From Latrodectus hesperus (Eukaryota > Arthropoda > Arachnida > Araneae > Theridiidae), in contig CM075857.1 of assembly GCA_037975125.1 (NCBI GenBank), positions 40,292,436-40,356,435 on the forward strand: a stretch of 64,000 nucleotides of DNA. Direction: 5' to 3'. The notes under the pieces are model-generated. The model made no database searches, was not told the DNA's origin, and saw nothing but the letters and a program-made list of their open reading frames with translations. The translations under genes were made by a program, and so were the position numbers. Positions 36,850 through 50,400 of this stretch are shown one piece after another; positions within the stretch are counted from its first letter, which is position 1; each line of letters starts with the position of its first letter.

Positions 36850-38985
36850 CCTTTCACTATTCATAGAAATAAATAAAAAGGTACATGATTTCAAATCGAA
36901 AGAACGTTTTTAATAACTTGGGACAGTTCAATTGTCTTGTTAGTTTTCAATGTCTTTTTCATGATGACATGTGAATACAGCCCACTATATATGAAGTTTT
37001 CAAAGGTAAGTAGGTGTTGTGAATACTCAAGTACCTTACAACTTTCCCGGCTGTAGACTGCACATTACATGATAATAAATTATTGTTACAAGCAACATGA
37101 ATTGATGCAAGAGGTTCTGAATATATCACTGAGAGGTAAATTTCATTCATCATTAAGGATGATGAAAAATAAAAATTTGGCTATCCGGAACGATACCTAT
37201 GAATGTTTCCCAGTCTTTTTCATGTTACAGAATTACAGCATTATCTCAACTTTTTTAAGTGATAGCATATTCCTACATATTTACATAATACATATATTAA
37301 TTTTACATTTATTGTATAAAATATATGTATATATTCAAACATATATACCAGACATTACATTGGGCATAATGTCATGGGGATGAGTACATTTTGGGTCATG
37401 AGCTATTGAATTTTTTGTCTTGTGATCACCTTCAATGACAGTCGGGGTGTTAAATATATTTTTAGGTATGCTGATCATAAAAATTGACACCGACTATCAC
37501 CCCAAAATGTCTTGGCGGTCAAATTCTGTCCACTCCTGTAAGTATTCAAATTTTCATGAAATTTAGGTGTACAGATTTAGAAATATTCTTAAGAAAGCAA
37601 TAGTCAGGGCAACAAACTCTTTCAACAATAACAACACTTATCAAATGTATCAAATGGAAGAGACATCGAATAATGTGGGGGAAAAACCGTATAATCTAAC
37701 GTTATCCCATAATTCATAAAAAAAGTGTTAATTTTAACAAGCTAATTATTCTCCAGTTATTAATCATATACACACAATTACATTAAAATGTTGGCTAGGG
37801 CACTGATTACAATTAAGAGCTGGCTAGCGCAATAATCGAAAATATTATTGTATCAAAGAAGATCAAGACAGATGGCCAATATGCAATTACACATTATCTT
37901 ACTGATTTGAGGAGTTATTTAGCATCAAAGATACAGCCAGGCCTTAATACATCAGATATGAAACAACTGCAATCTTAAATACCAGTAGTAGTACGATATG
38001 ATTGAACCATGGCAACATAAATCATCACTCCAAACATGAGCAAATTAGTTGAAGTTGAATGCCATCTAACAATATACGTTCTCCATAATGCAGCCAAATA
38101 TGGATACACAACCATCACATATTATTAATCATAGATTCACCTAAAAAGACGACGTGACGTTATTCCAGTGTCTAAATTCTTCGCTGATCCTTCTAATGAA
38201 GGCGTTCTTGTCAATGAGGCAGCATAAACAATAAATACATGTTCGCAGTGCTGGCTGTCAAAAATACTGCAAACATAATTGTACCATTCGTTCTGACATT
38301 TGTTTTTTAATTGAGTCCATGTATACAGTAAACGATTTTACTTTTCTAACTTTAAAAACAGTCAAGACAAAAGTAAAGTTCTTTTGCATTATAATTTCTG
38401 GTTAGCAAAAATAAAAAAATTTCATCATATAAGCATATTTTAATGCTTGAAATGTGAATTCTCCAGTCACATTAACTTGATTGTCTGATAAAATAATCAC
38501 TTTTCACCAAACAAAAATAACATAAGCTTCTTTTCAGCGAAATTCTCACACAAATTTGAATTTTAAATTATCTAAACATTATTATCTTGCATCAATTTGA
38601 TCATAGACAGATCAAAATTGATACAAGATTTTTTTTATTTACAAGACAAAACTTTCCTGAAAATATTGTATATAGTCACATTTTAGAAAGGAAATTAAGG
38701 AAATAGAGATCAAGGACATTTACTTTTTTAAACATACCAAAATAAATTAGAAATGGCACTCATCTATTACTATTTACATTTATGAGCAAACATTATAAGC
38801 AAAATAAATGATATAGTCTTTAGTTCTTGAATAAATAATTTAGAGAATGGATAAACTGTTGCCATTTCATCAAGAAATCATTGAGTTGTCAAATGCTATG
38901 ATCAATGCAATTCATAAGGTTTTTAAATTATTTTCAAATGTTTGAAAGAAAATGAAGTTCAGAAACTAACAAAAAATGACTCAAT
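36850..38985. other. Intergenic downstream of TANGO2, no gene seen
   Basis: No gene recognised. A foldback at 37386-37513 has ends ACATTTTGGG and CCCCAAAATGT with an inner pair GTCGGGGTGT / ACACCGAC. The open frame at 37069-37383 has no domain. Confidence 0.45.
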
Positions 38986-38991
38986 TTTATT
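38986..38991 (-). promoter_or_regulatory. Candidate TANGO2 polyadenylation signal
   Basis: AATAAA on the minus strand about 80 bp beyond the TANGO2 stop codon. In DNA this AT-rich such hexamers are common, so assignment is by position only. Confidence 0.35.
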
Positions 38992-39071
38992 TGTATAAAA
39001 ATAATTGCCATAAAAATATCAACACAAAAAAAATAGTTCATGTCAAAAATAAGATAAATATAACAAAAAAA

Positions 39072-39204
39072 TTAAATCTCCAGTTTGAAAGAGTGATGAT
39101 TTAAACTCCACTGATCATCTACATCTGCAGATAAATTTTCAGGCCTATTCTTTTCATAATAATCCACATTTCCAGTACCATCAATTGTGATTATTGTATG
39201 ACAC
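39072..39204 (-). CDS. TANGO2: TANGO2 coding exon 7 and stop
   Basis: Acceptor TTTTTAG|G. Encodes CHTIITIDGTGNVDYYEKNR and ends WSLNHHSFKLEI, stop TAA at 39072-39074. Matches the TIILVDADGHVTFTERS block and C-terminus of the family. Confidence 0.94.
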
Positions 39205-42200
39205 CTAAAAATATACTGTATAAGAAAAACAAAAAAGCAAATTCACCAAATACAATATGTACTTATGGAAAAGATAATAATACAAGTTAATTTAATTTAC
39301 AAAACTAACAAGAGAATACAGGTTTTAAATATATTATAATTTCTCTACATTACTAATTAGTTCCTTTCTTTAGATAAATAGTGAATCAAGTACAAATTTG
39401 ATTTTTGGGATTTTCCTTTTTTCATATAGATAAAAACTTAACTTTTTAATAAATTTTTATGAACTAAACATGAATTAAGAAATTTAAAAAATACATTTTC
39501 ATAAACTTATAATGACGGTTCCTCTCTTATATAACTATATCAAATGGGTGTAAAAGGAAATTAAAATCATAACATACAAGTAAATTTGACTTTCACTGTC
39601 CAAAATAACTTAAAATTATAATGTCAGGCCTAAGACAATTAACACATGTGAAAATTATTATTCAACTTCATATAAATCAAATAACTTTATGTAAGTACTT
39701 AATATATATAGCAGAAAAAATGCATACCTAATATGTGTAGTTATTGTACAATATAGATTCATTATTTTTAACAATAAAAATAATTAACAATGATGTGCAT
39801 CAATACAAAAATTAAACACAAGCCTAGAGATTAAGAACAATATTTCAATAAAGGTTTTTGAAAATCAATTAATAAACACACGTTTTGTTACCTATTTTAT
39901 ATTATGAAACATAAATGTAAGAAAAAAAGTTATTTTGTTCTATTATAAATAAATAATGAAAATCAGATATAATAGCTCATCCGATAGAATTTGTGAATAA
40001 AATTTTTTAAATAATGTTGTACAGAACACATATGCTTACTCTATAAAGTTGTAAAATTATTTTTCACATCATAAAATAGTTAAAGCAAATATTTTTAAAA
40101 AACTTCATAACTCAAAATTTTCCGGCTGGTATAATAATTTACTCTGAAAATTAGTTCAGAAACAAGCTCTTATTCTAATTATTCAATTTTAAAATAAGGA
40201 GCAATCAAAGAAAGCACTCACCTACTACCATAGTTTGCCTCAGGAATAGAAACAAATATGGAATTCAATTTCTCTAAGAAATCAGTAGTTTTGCTTCGTC
40301 CTTGTTTCCTCATACAGTCATCAAGAGTGTAACTAAAAAAATTAAATAATAGTATATAATTTTATAAGTTATTTATGCAGATTTACGCCATATGAACAGT
40401 AGAGTAATGAAAAATTACCATATCTTTAAAGAAAAAATTTTTCAATGGAAGGAACTGTTATTAACTGCTACAATACATTGTACTTGCCAGTGTACAAGAT
40501 TTTTTTTAAAAATCAGTCTTAAAATTTTGATTATATTCATTTCTGTTAGTTTTCACTATTCAGAATTATGTAATTTTTTCTAATTTCTTTGTAGAGTATT
40601 GAAATATTACAGTTACATAGAGTTCAATGAATGCACATAAGCTGTTTTATCAAGTGATAAAATAGTTAAGAGAATGGAAATGTTACACTTACATAGAGTT
40701 CAATGAATGCACACACGAGCTATAAAATAGTTAGGAGTAAGGAAATGTTACACTTACATAGAGTTCAATAAATGCACATGAGCTGTTATCACATTATAAA
40801 ATAGTTAAGAGTATGGAAATATTACAGTTACATAGAGTTCAATGAATGCACGTGAACTGTTATCGCTGATTACAGAGATGTTCGTTTTATCTTTCCAATT
40901 TTTGGTGAGCAACTTTTAAATGAGAAATTTTAACTGTTCAATTTTCTTAAATTTGTTAGCAAGTTATAGCTCAAAACAATGTAAGCACTGCTATAACATA
41001 GCATACAAGCTATGATTATAGAACATGGAAACAAAGCAGCAGAAGCAAGAATAGGACTGAAGAAGTTGGGAACGAATTAAAATGCTTCTGCATTTTAGGT
41101 CATCCCCAACTGAGATAATGATACGAACTACATGGGATCAGGAAGAGGATCTAAAAAAATCTACTCAAAATAAACATAACCTACCAAGGGCAACTGCACA
41201 ATGGCCTGAACTTATGGCAGAGCTGAATACTTGGATTTTGGACCACAGAAAAGCGGGACTTCCAGTGTTTGTAAAAATGTTTTCTTATTAAGCAAAAATG
41301 ATGTTGACAGATTTAAATTATCAATTTCACTGGATCAACATTTTGGTGCTCAAGATTCATGAAAAGAAACCAAATATATACGCAGACTAAAAGAACAAAA
41401 AATGTGCCCAATGAATGTCAATAAAAAATTATACAGTTTCCTTTATTAGCCATTAATGTGTGAAATGCTGACTTAGAAGAGGTCACAAATTACTCTCCAT
41501 TCAGCTCTGTAGATGAATAATTGGATTTTAATGAAGATTTAAAAATGTTCTTCTAAAAATAGATGGGGTGCTTGCTGAAAGTAATACTTAACACACTCCT
41601 ATTACTTTATATTTAAAATACTCTGAATTCCTTATAATTATCAGTGACAAAATTTCATTCAAAATGTATATAAAAAAGGGAATGAATCTTATATAGGCAG
41701 GTACATCTTATATGCCAGCAAATATAATGAGTAACATAAACAAATTTTATATCACAGAATCATATCTAATTATAATTTATTGGTTGAGGCAGCTTATAAA
41801 TCTAAAACTACAGCATTATTATCATAACTAACTTAGCTTTACACTTTATAATGCAAAATGCCAAGATAAACTTATAAACTAATACATAATTAAATCTGTG
41901 TAAAAGTACTTAAAACACTTTTAAGGAAAAAATAGTTAGCAAGTTTTACATTTATGCTTTATTGTGGAAAAAATGAGGAATCTAACTTAAATATTAAAAA
42001 TGAAAACATATTGAAAAATAAAAATTAAGCAGTTAAAATAATATATCATTTTATAGCAACTACTCAAAAAATATCTAAAAGCTTACTACATTAAACAAAA
42101 ATTGATTAAAATCAAGATCATGTGAAAATTTTTGAAGCAATCTTTTAGCATATAAATTCGATATATAAATTTAAAAACTTGCTTTTAAAAATTTAAAAAT

Positions 42201-45200
42201 TATAAAACGAATTTAAAAAAACGAAATTAACACTACAAAAATATATTGAATATGAAAATATTGGAAACTAAAAAAAATGTCATTTTTTTAGAATAAGCTA
42301 AATAGCATTTGTTTACCATATTTATTTTTAAATAATTACCCAGTTTTAAAACATTTGTTCAATTTAAAATTTCTCAAATATTTATAATTGTGACAGAACA
42401 CAAATTAATGGATATGATCACTAATTTGAAGAAATTATTCTATTACTTTAATTCTCATGCATTTTTTCTTATTAAATAGAGAAAAATGTAATATAATATC
42501 AAAAATAAAGTATATGCCAGTTGAAGAAATGTGATTTTAGAAAATACATAATTTAAAAGCATGTTTCTAATATAAAAAATAATTTTACAAATTAGCATGA
42601 ATTTAATTAAAATTGTTTTAAGGGAACAAAAATAGCAATTTATAGCACTTTAGATACACAAATAAATATTCCAGATAAAAAAACAATGGATGAATTGAAA
42701 ATGGTTCTGCTATTTAAAGAATAGGAAAAGAAAAGATAATATATTTAATTTTTTTAATAAAATATTTATATTTGTATTACATATCATTTCTAAATATAAA
42801 CAAGCTATATTTACAATTCAATTGATATAAAGAGAAATTAGATATTGGATTTAAAATATGTTTATTATGAAAAAAATATGCTATGTTTTATATAATATGC
42901 AAATTTATGTAGAAAAAGCATATTTTTAACAAATTTTGCAATTACTCTTTAAAAAATAAAATACTATAATAAATGACTTTTTACTGTTCAACATGTATTC
43001 TTCCTGAAAAAATTACACCTTATCTACAGAAAAATATAGAATAAAAAAGGATCATTTATAGAATAAAAAAGATTTTATCAAACATTTTAACTAATGCAAA
43101 AAATAAATGAATAATTATAAAACAACATTAATATTTTATATTAATATTCAATGTGCAGTAAAAAGAGATATAACTAAAGATTATTAGATGTTCATTGTAT
43201 TTTAATTTTTAATAATTATATAAACATTTGAATATTCGAAACTAAAACTAATCCTGTGGTATGATATCCTATATGTGGGACAAGGCCTATAGTGCCCATA
43301 TCCATTTTCTTGACCAAAAACCCAGGGTGTGAAGCATTTGTCCTAGTTAGATGATAAGCCCAACACAACCCCTCCCACAGTGTTTAGTTCTCAAGTATGC
43401 TTGGTAGTCAGTTTATTGACCCATTGAAGATGGACCATCAACCCATAGGATGAAAGGCTGAGACAACCTTAACCATGCACAATGATTGAGCATTGAACCC
43501 ATGCCTTGAGAGAACAAAGTGTTACCACAAAGCCCCCCCAGCTTTATTTGAATATTCAAAGAGGTTAAATATTGAAGTATCTTCAAAAGTGATTAATGAT
43601 AAGTTTATAATTCTGTTCTTGAATAGATTTAGCACTTCATAAGGAATATTGTTAATTTTTTTAATTAAAATCTGAAGTGATTTTTTTTCACTTTTATACT
43701 TGATACTTATATTTTAGTGATTAGAATAAAGTAAACTTGAATTCAAGTTATAATAATCAAAATAATATAAATATATTTTGTTATAGATGAATACATATTA
43801 GAATATTTACTTACATATTATTAGGAATAAATTTTATTTTCTTACTGGGTGTTATCTAGAAGCATTGAGAATAATTCCTCAACTAAAATATCCTTTTTCG
43901 CAACTGATGTTTTCCCCTTAATCACAGAAGAAAATTTTGCTTTAGCTTCTACTGCTTTAGGCCAAAAAACTTCTAAAGGATTGATGCTGTTTCCAAAGAC
44001 ATGGATTCCTGCTCAAGAGAAAATTGGGAAAAATATTTATTAAAACAAATCTTTACCACAATATGAAAATTTTTAACAATTTTTATAAACTGAATTTTTC
44101 ATTATTAATTAAATCTATTTACTAATACTATATTAATGTGGAGTAACTTTAAAATATGTCATTTAAAATGAATTAAATACATTTAAAATTTTGTAGAAAG
44201 TAATATAAAAAATGAACATCTACAAATAAAAAATTTAGTAGATGTTCATTTATATAATTATGGCAATATGTTCTAATCTACACTTTGTTTAATTGCTTTG
44301 TTTGATACTTTGTTTAATTGAAAAACATTATATTGCAAAATTTTGTTAATACTATTAATTATGTTACATTAATTAAAGACATGAAGTTTATGAAGAAACT
44401 TAATTTTGAAATTTAAGTTGTTAGATATGAAAGAGTATTCTGAAATCTAAAATAAATTTTGAGCACAAAAACATTGATTTTATAAAAATTATATAATTTA
44501 TTATATTTAATAAATTTATTGACCAGAATGAAAACAATATTGTCTCAATGCAAAGTTATCATAAATCTTGTTTCACCTGTGGACAACTGACAATAAAGTA
44601 TCTATTTTCATAAAAATGCAAACAGATTAAGTTTTACGAAAAATTTATATTCAGAAACCATTATATGATGAATAAAAAAATAAAATTTTTAGCATTAGAA
44701 CACAAAATAAAAGTAAAATGTATAAATAAACAAAATAGCATTATAATTATATAGATAAAAATATTTATAAATTTCCTTAACTGTTTTTTACTAGCTGCTT
44801 TGACAGTTTCATATGTATTCTTATTAAATGAATCTTAATATGTTTTTATTTTATTTTTAATATCTCAACACAATTTTATTATTTTACTATATACTAGCTT
44901 TTAAAGAATCAGCTATATAATAAAATTCAATTCCAAAAATAATATTATCTTTATAAAATTTTTACTTAAAAAACATTTAAAATCTGCATTTTAAATTTCA
45001 CACATAGAGATACTAATTAATGTCATAAAATCACAAAAAATTCATTCCACATTGTAATCCACATGCTTGGTGCATTTGGTACCTATACTGGCTTGTAGGA
45101 TTTAACCTCAATATTTAATGTTGTATCCAAAATTGGAATAAATACTGTCACAATCTTAACACATAATATAAGACACTAGACAATGTAAGGAAATTTTTAT

Positions 45201-47353
45201 GAAATATATAAGGATTTTCAGTGTAACATACTCAATTGTTGATTGTATACTTATCTTATAAATTACTAGATTAATCATTCAAACAATTCAATCAGATAAG
45301 CAAATTTATTCCTATATTTGAGTCTTTTCTTAAATTCATAAATAGCATTAAAATTATAATTAAGAAAATAATTTCTAAATGCACTTTATTTCTTACAAAA
45401 TGTTTAATTTGCATACCTAAAAGTCATTAGTAAGTGAAAAGTTTTTATTTAACTCAAAATTCAAAAAATATATTTAAAAAAACAATAAAACATTAGTGTA
45501 AAAAAATCAAGAATCCTTTCAATAATCTTTGCTTATTATTGATTTTCCATTTGATGTCTAATTTTTGAATCATCCCACCTATCTCTTATAGTAAGAAAAC
45601 ATTAATGAAAAAACAGAATTGAATTAAGATGCAAGAACTTACATTTCTCCCTAAAACAAAAGTGTTTATTTCATTAAATATAAAAATTTTACATTTCATT
45701 TAATTGAATTAGAAAAATATAACAAGCAATATTATTAGTTTTTAAAAATAATAAGATGAAATCAAAAATAATTTCAAAATACTTAACTTTACATTTATTT
45801 TCTGGAAAATAGATGTTTCAGTTAGAAAAAAAAATGGTAAGATTAATTTCAGAATTAGAATTTAAAATAAAGTATACTTTATCACATAATTCTTCACAAA
45901 ACTCATTTTTATCTCAATATTTTTTCAAAGATTAGCTGTACATTTTCAATGATTCTTTCAATTTTCAAATGAAAGAATCATTAAAAATGTACAGCTAATC
46001 TTGTTATTCTAATTAAATGTTATTCTTAATTTATTTTGATAGAACATAAATCAAACATCTCATTATCTTTTAAATGTATATGATTACAAACATGGATTTA
46101 AATTTAACTTGCATATATTCAATCACATTCATGCAACAAAAATTTGAAAGAAGCCATTAATTAGAATGATTGTTTCTCAATCTTAGAACTGAATTTGTAA
46201 ATCCTTAATTTCAATGTACTTTGCTTCAATATAGCACTAATATGTGAAAAACAATAAGAAATAAAATTCTATAACAAAATATGTCAATCACTTCGTTCAT
46301 CTATATAGATTCTGATGGTTTATTTGTATTATATAATAAAATAAATAAATTATTAGCAATTTGTCTATTTTCTTCTTAATTTAAGTATGAACTCTAACAT
46401 GCATATGTAACTGATAGCAATTAAAGATCAAATACTCATCTCTTTTCAAAATTACTTATTTAAATACAAGCAAACTATAGCCTTAAAAAGAATTATAATA
46501 CATTTAGTCAGATGATTAAAGTATCCTATCCCAAATGCAAATGACTAGACAAAAACTGAAAATGAACTTGGAGGACTTTATATTATAAAATACTTTTACA
46601 CAAAAACATGATCACAATAAATTAAAAATTTATAATAATCAGATTCATTATTTTTCCTATATAAATAAATTTGTATACTTAAAATATCTATTAAAGGTAC
46701 CATGCAAAGATATTTTTTTTGGTACCAGATAAATCAAATTTTTACATTCAATGAATTTATCTTTATGCAGCAAAATGAATTGTACGTTTATCTTTAAAAG
46801 AATAAACAAGTTGATTGGGTATTTTACTTCACTATTGATTTGATAAAGAAAATTTAGTATGAATTTAGTATGAAGAGCATGGATAATAGGTGATAGAAAA
46901 TAAAAATAAACAAAAGGTGAATCTTTCATTAAAGTTTAATTTTATTTAATAAAAGATTATCAAAAAATAATAAAAGATTAAATTATTTTTTGAAATTTTC
47001 CTTTGGTGTAAAGATTAAATTATTTTTTGAAATTTTCCTTTGGTGTTTGCTTAAAAACAAATTTAAATTGATGTCTCTTCCCCAAAAACTAGTTTTCAAA
47101 CTTTTCACTTCTATTTCAAAAATAGAAGTGAAAAAAATCTCTAAAATTAAACATGGCAAGTTTCTGCTTTGCTTCTAAATAATTTTTTTAATAGAAAATA
47201 AAGCATTGCTGTTGTAATACTTACATTAAGTTAAAAGAAAGAAAAAAATCAGAAATTGCTTATTAAAATTGCTAAGGTAGTTTTTAAATCATGTTTAACA
47301 AAGAGGCTGAAAATTACAATTAAAAAAATAAAATATAATTATCACTAATATTA

Positions 47354-47400
<47 letters not shown>

Positions 47401-50400
47401 AGCTGACCCAGCCACGCGTTGCAGTGGCTGAGTTTTTATAATACATTGAATCAATTTTTTACTAAATCTTGGGTACAATCAAATTAATATTTTCTAAAAA
47501 ATTTAAAATAGGTTCATTCATATGAGATTAAAAATAAAACATTTCGCAAAAATTTAAAATAATAGGTAAAGTATCGAAATTTTGAAATTAAGCACAAACC
47601 AACATATACTTTCAGAATTTACATTTTATTCATCTTATATTAAATTATAGTTTGTAATCAGTAACTTAGTTACAAAATATACTATATAAATTAAAAACAT
47701 CTAAAAATAAATTGTTATAAATTAGGTAGATAACATTGACATCGAACTATTATTTTTTTCAATTTTAAATTATATTAAAACTAAAAATTCTTTCTGCGGC
47801 ATTATACTGAAATAAAAAAAATTAAAAGAATTTACCATTTGAATAAATAAATTAGATCAAAATGTACTGCTAAATAAATTAATAATTATCAAATTATAAA
47901 ATAAAAATAATAAAAGGCTATCAAGAAATACTTACATGTTTTCGAGGTGGTAGGAAAATTAGTAGAGAAAAACAGTAATAAATAAAATTTTATTTTACTA
48001 TTTATAATATTAAAAATATTCAAACTGAACACTGCACAATAATAACACTATACAAAGTATAATTATGAAAATGATTCATGAAAAATTGTTATAGTATGAT
48101 TATACATCATGAAAATATATGTAAATTCTATATTTAACCACACGCTTGCGCGCGCACGATAATTTTCTCGAAGATGGTATAATCTAGAAAATAAACACGT
48201 CGCCATCTGCCGAATAACTGTGCAACTTAGATGCTAAACCGCCATCTATTAGGAACTTGCAGAACTAACCAATAAATAAACTAATGTCGTATAATAAATA
48301 TTGAGATCAATAATTAAGAGATAAAAACTATTCTATCTTTTAAGTTGGACCATATTATAAATGGTTACAAAATTTTATCAAAATCCGTTCAGTACTTTCA
48401 GAGTTTATCGGGAACATACATCGTGACACGAAATTTTTATATATATAGATATATATATCATTCCTAAGCCAAAATAAAGATTACATACCAGGTTGAATTA
48501 TAACAGGTGGTACACCAGGAACATGATTATTATAACAGGCAATTTTTGGTTCCTTGAAAGAACTGAAAAAATTTATTTAAATTTTTTACTAATAATTTAA
48601 ATATAAAATAGAGAAAAAAAACTATATATATTTTTTTTTCAAAAATATAAATTAAAATAACCTATAATTCATAGTAACAAGGCAGAATTCATTATAATTT
48701 TCTCCATCTAAACTCAAATCTTTTAAATAATTGAAATAATCTTTATTTCCAGTAACATAATCAACTGCTAAAAATCCTGAAAAAATAACATACTTAAGTT
48801 TAATTTGTTTCATATTATTAATGTATAAAAACTAAGCATTATACTGAAGGAATTTTATTTAATGAAACACAATTTCTTTAATATTTTAATCAGAATTGTT
48901 AATTACAAAAAAAGAAAATACTTTACAAATTAAAAATGTTTTTTTTTTTCCTTTTAAAAATATCCTTGTAAAAAAATTTTTTTTAAATATTTTTATAAAC
49001 AAGGAAAATAATTTTCAAATATTTTAAAATTTATAAAAATTTTAAAAAAATTATGAAGGGGTATTTTAAAGATATCTAGAATAAAAATTTTAAACAAAAT
49101 ATTCTTATAAACTTAATGAAATTTTTATTTGGAAAAAGCAAATCAGACTTGTTAAAACTACATAAAGGAGAAAGAAAAAACAAAGTAAAATAGAATCTTT
49201 GGATTTGCATCTTTATTCTAATATTTTCAGAGAAGAAAATTCTTAAAAATGGACATGGATTTTTCCTCTAATTGTCATGTTAGCAAATAATTTACACAAT
49301 TATCACCGCTTAACATTAATTTACAGAAGTAAATAATAAACAATATAATATCCTAGGTCAGAAATTCTAATAACACATCTATATTAGTGATATCAATAGC
49401 ATATGCCAGACCACCACTTTTGATAAATTTACAAGTTGCATAATAAAATTTGAAACATTATTTTATGCAAAAATCCAGTTTGCTGGAAAAACTAAATGCT
49501 CTCTGACATTACATGTCTAGAAAATTGAAGAAACCACAATTTTTTATGTCATATATTTTGCCACAACCACAAAGAATAATGGTTGCTCAAATTTTCTGAT
49601 CATATTATATTATTTATACTTGGCAGGCAGATTAATTCAAATATATTCCAATCAGAAGTTACGTAATATAAAATTTTAACTCGATTGCATTCTTAAAGAA
49701 TTGATAATGAGTTTTGAAAAATTAAGTAAAACAATTACTTTAAAATTAAAACATCCCACCTAATTTTGAATCCTAATCTGTATTTAAAGATGTTTTCCTA
49801 AAGCAATTAAATAAAAATTACATATTTATTCAGATATCACTCGCCTCTTCCCTTTTTATTTGGCAGCATTTCCTCATCTGGTTGCAGAATATTTAACAAG
49901 GCAGCAATCTTTCCAGATTTACTCATGGCTAACCAGGTGCCACCTTCTTTTCCTGGTTCCATATCACGGCCTGTTATAAGTACAGATTACATCTGAATTT
50001 CCATTAAATAATTTTTAAATGATCTCTTTCAAAATGAAATAAATTAAGAAATATACATTATTATATAAAAAAGTGCTGTTCAAAAAATAAAGTGCCTTAC
50101 TGTGAATAATTTTTAAATATTTTGTTGAGACATAATAAAAAATTACTTTTCAAACACTAATTACAAAAATAAGCTTAAGTAATAATTTGAAGTGAATTTT
50201 CAAAATCTTTGAGTAATATTTTTGTATGCAACCAATTGAAAAATTCTGCAGAGAATACTGTCCTTAAGAAAAGATTTTTTTAGTATTAATGAATTACATA
50301 AACAAATTTATTTTTATATAATTCTGACACTTGATACAGTGATATTAAAATTAATAAATTTTAAAAATTATATAAACAAAATAATATTTTAATTTTTAAA

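Noticed and set aside
40593..40872. CRISPR-like array (constant core, variable spacers)
   Set aside because: Eukaryotic intron; the 'spacers' are related to each other, so it is an ordinary tandem repeat.
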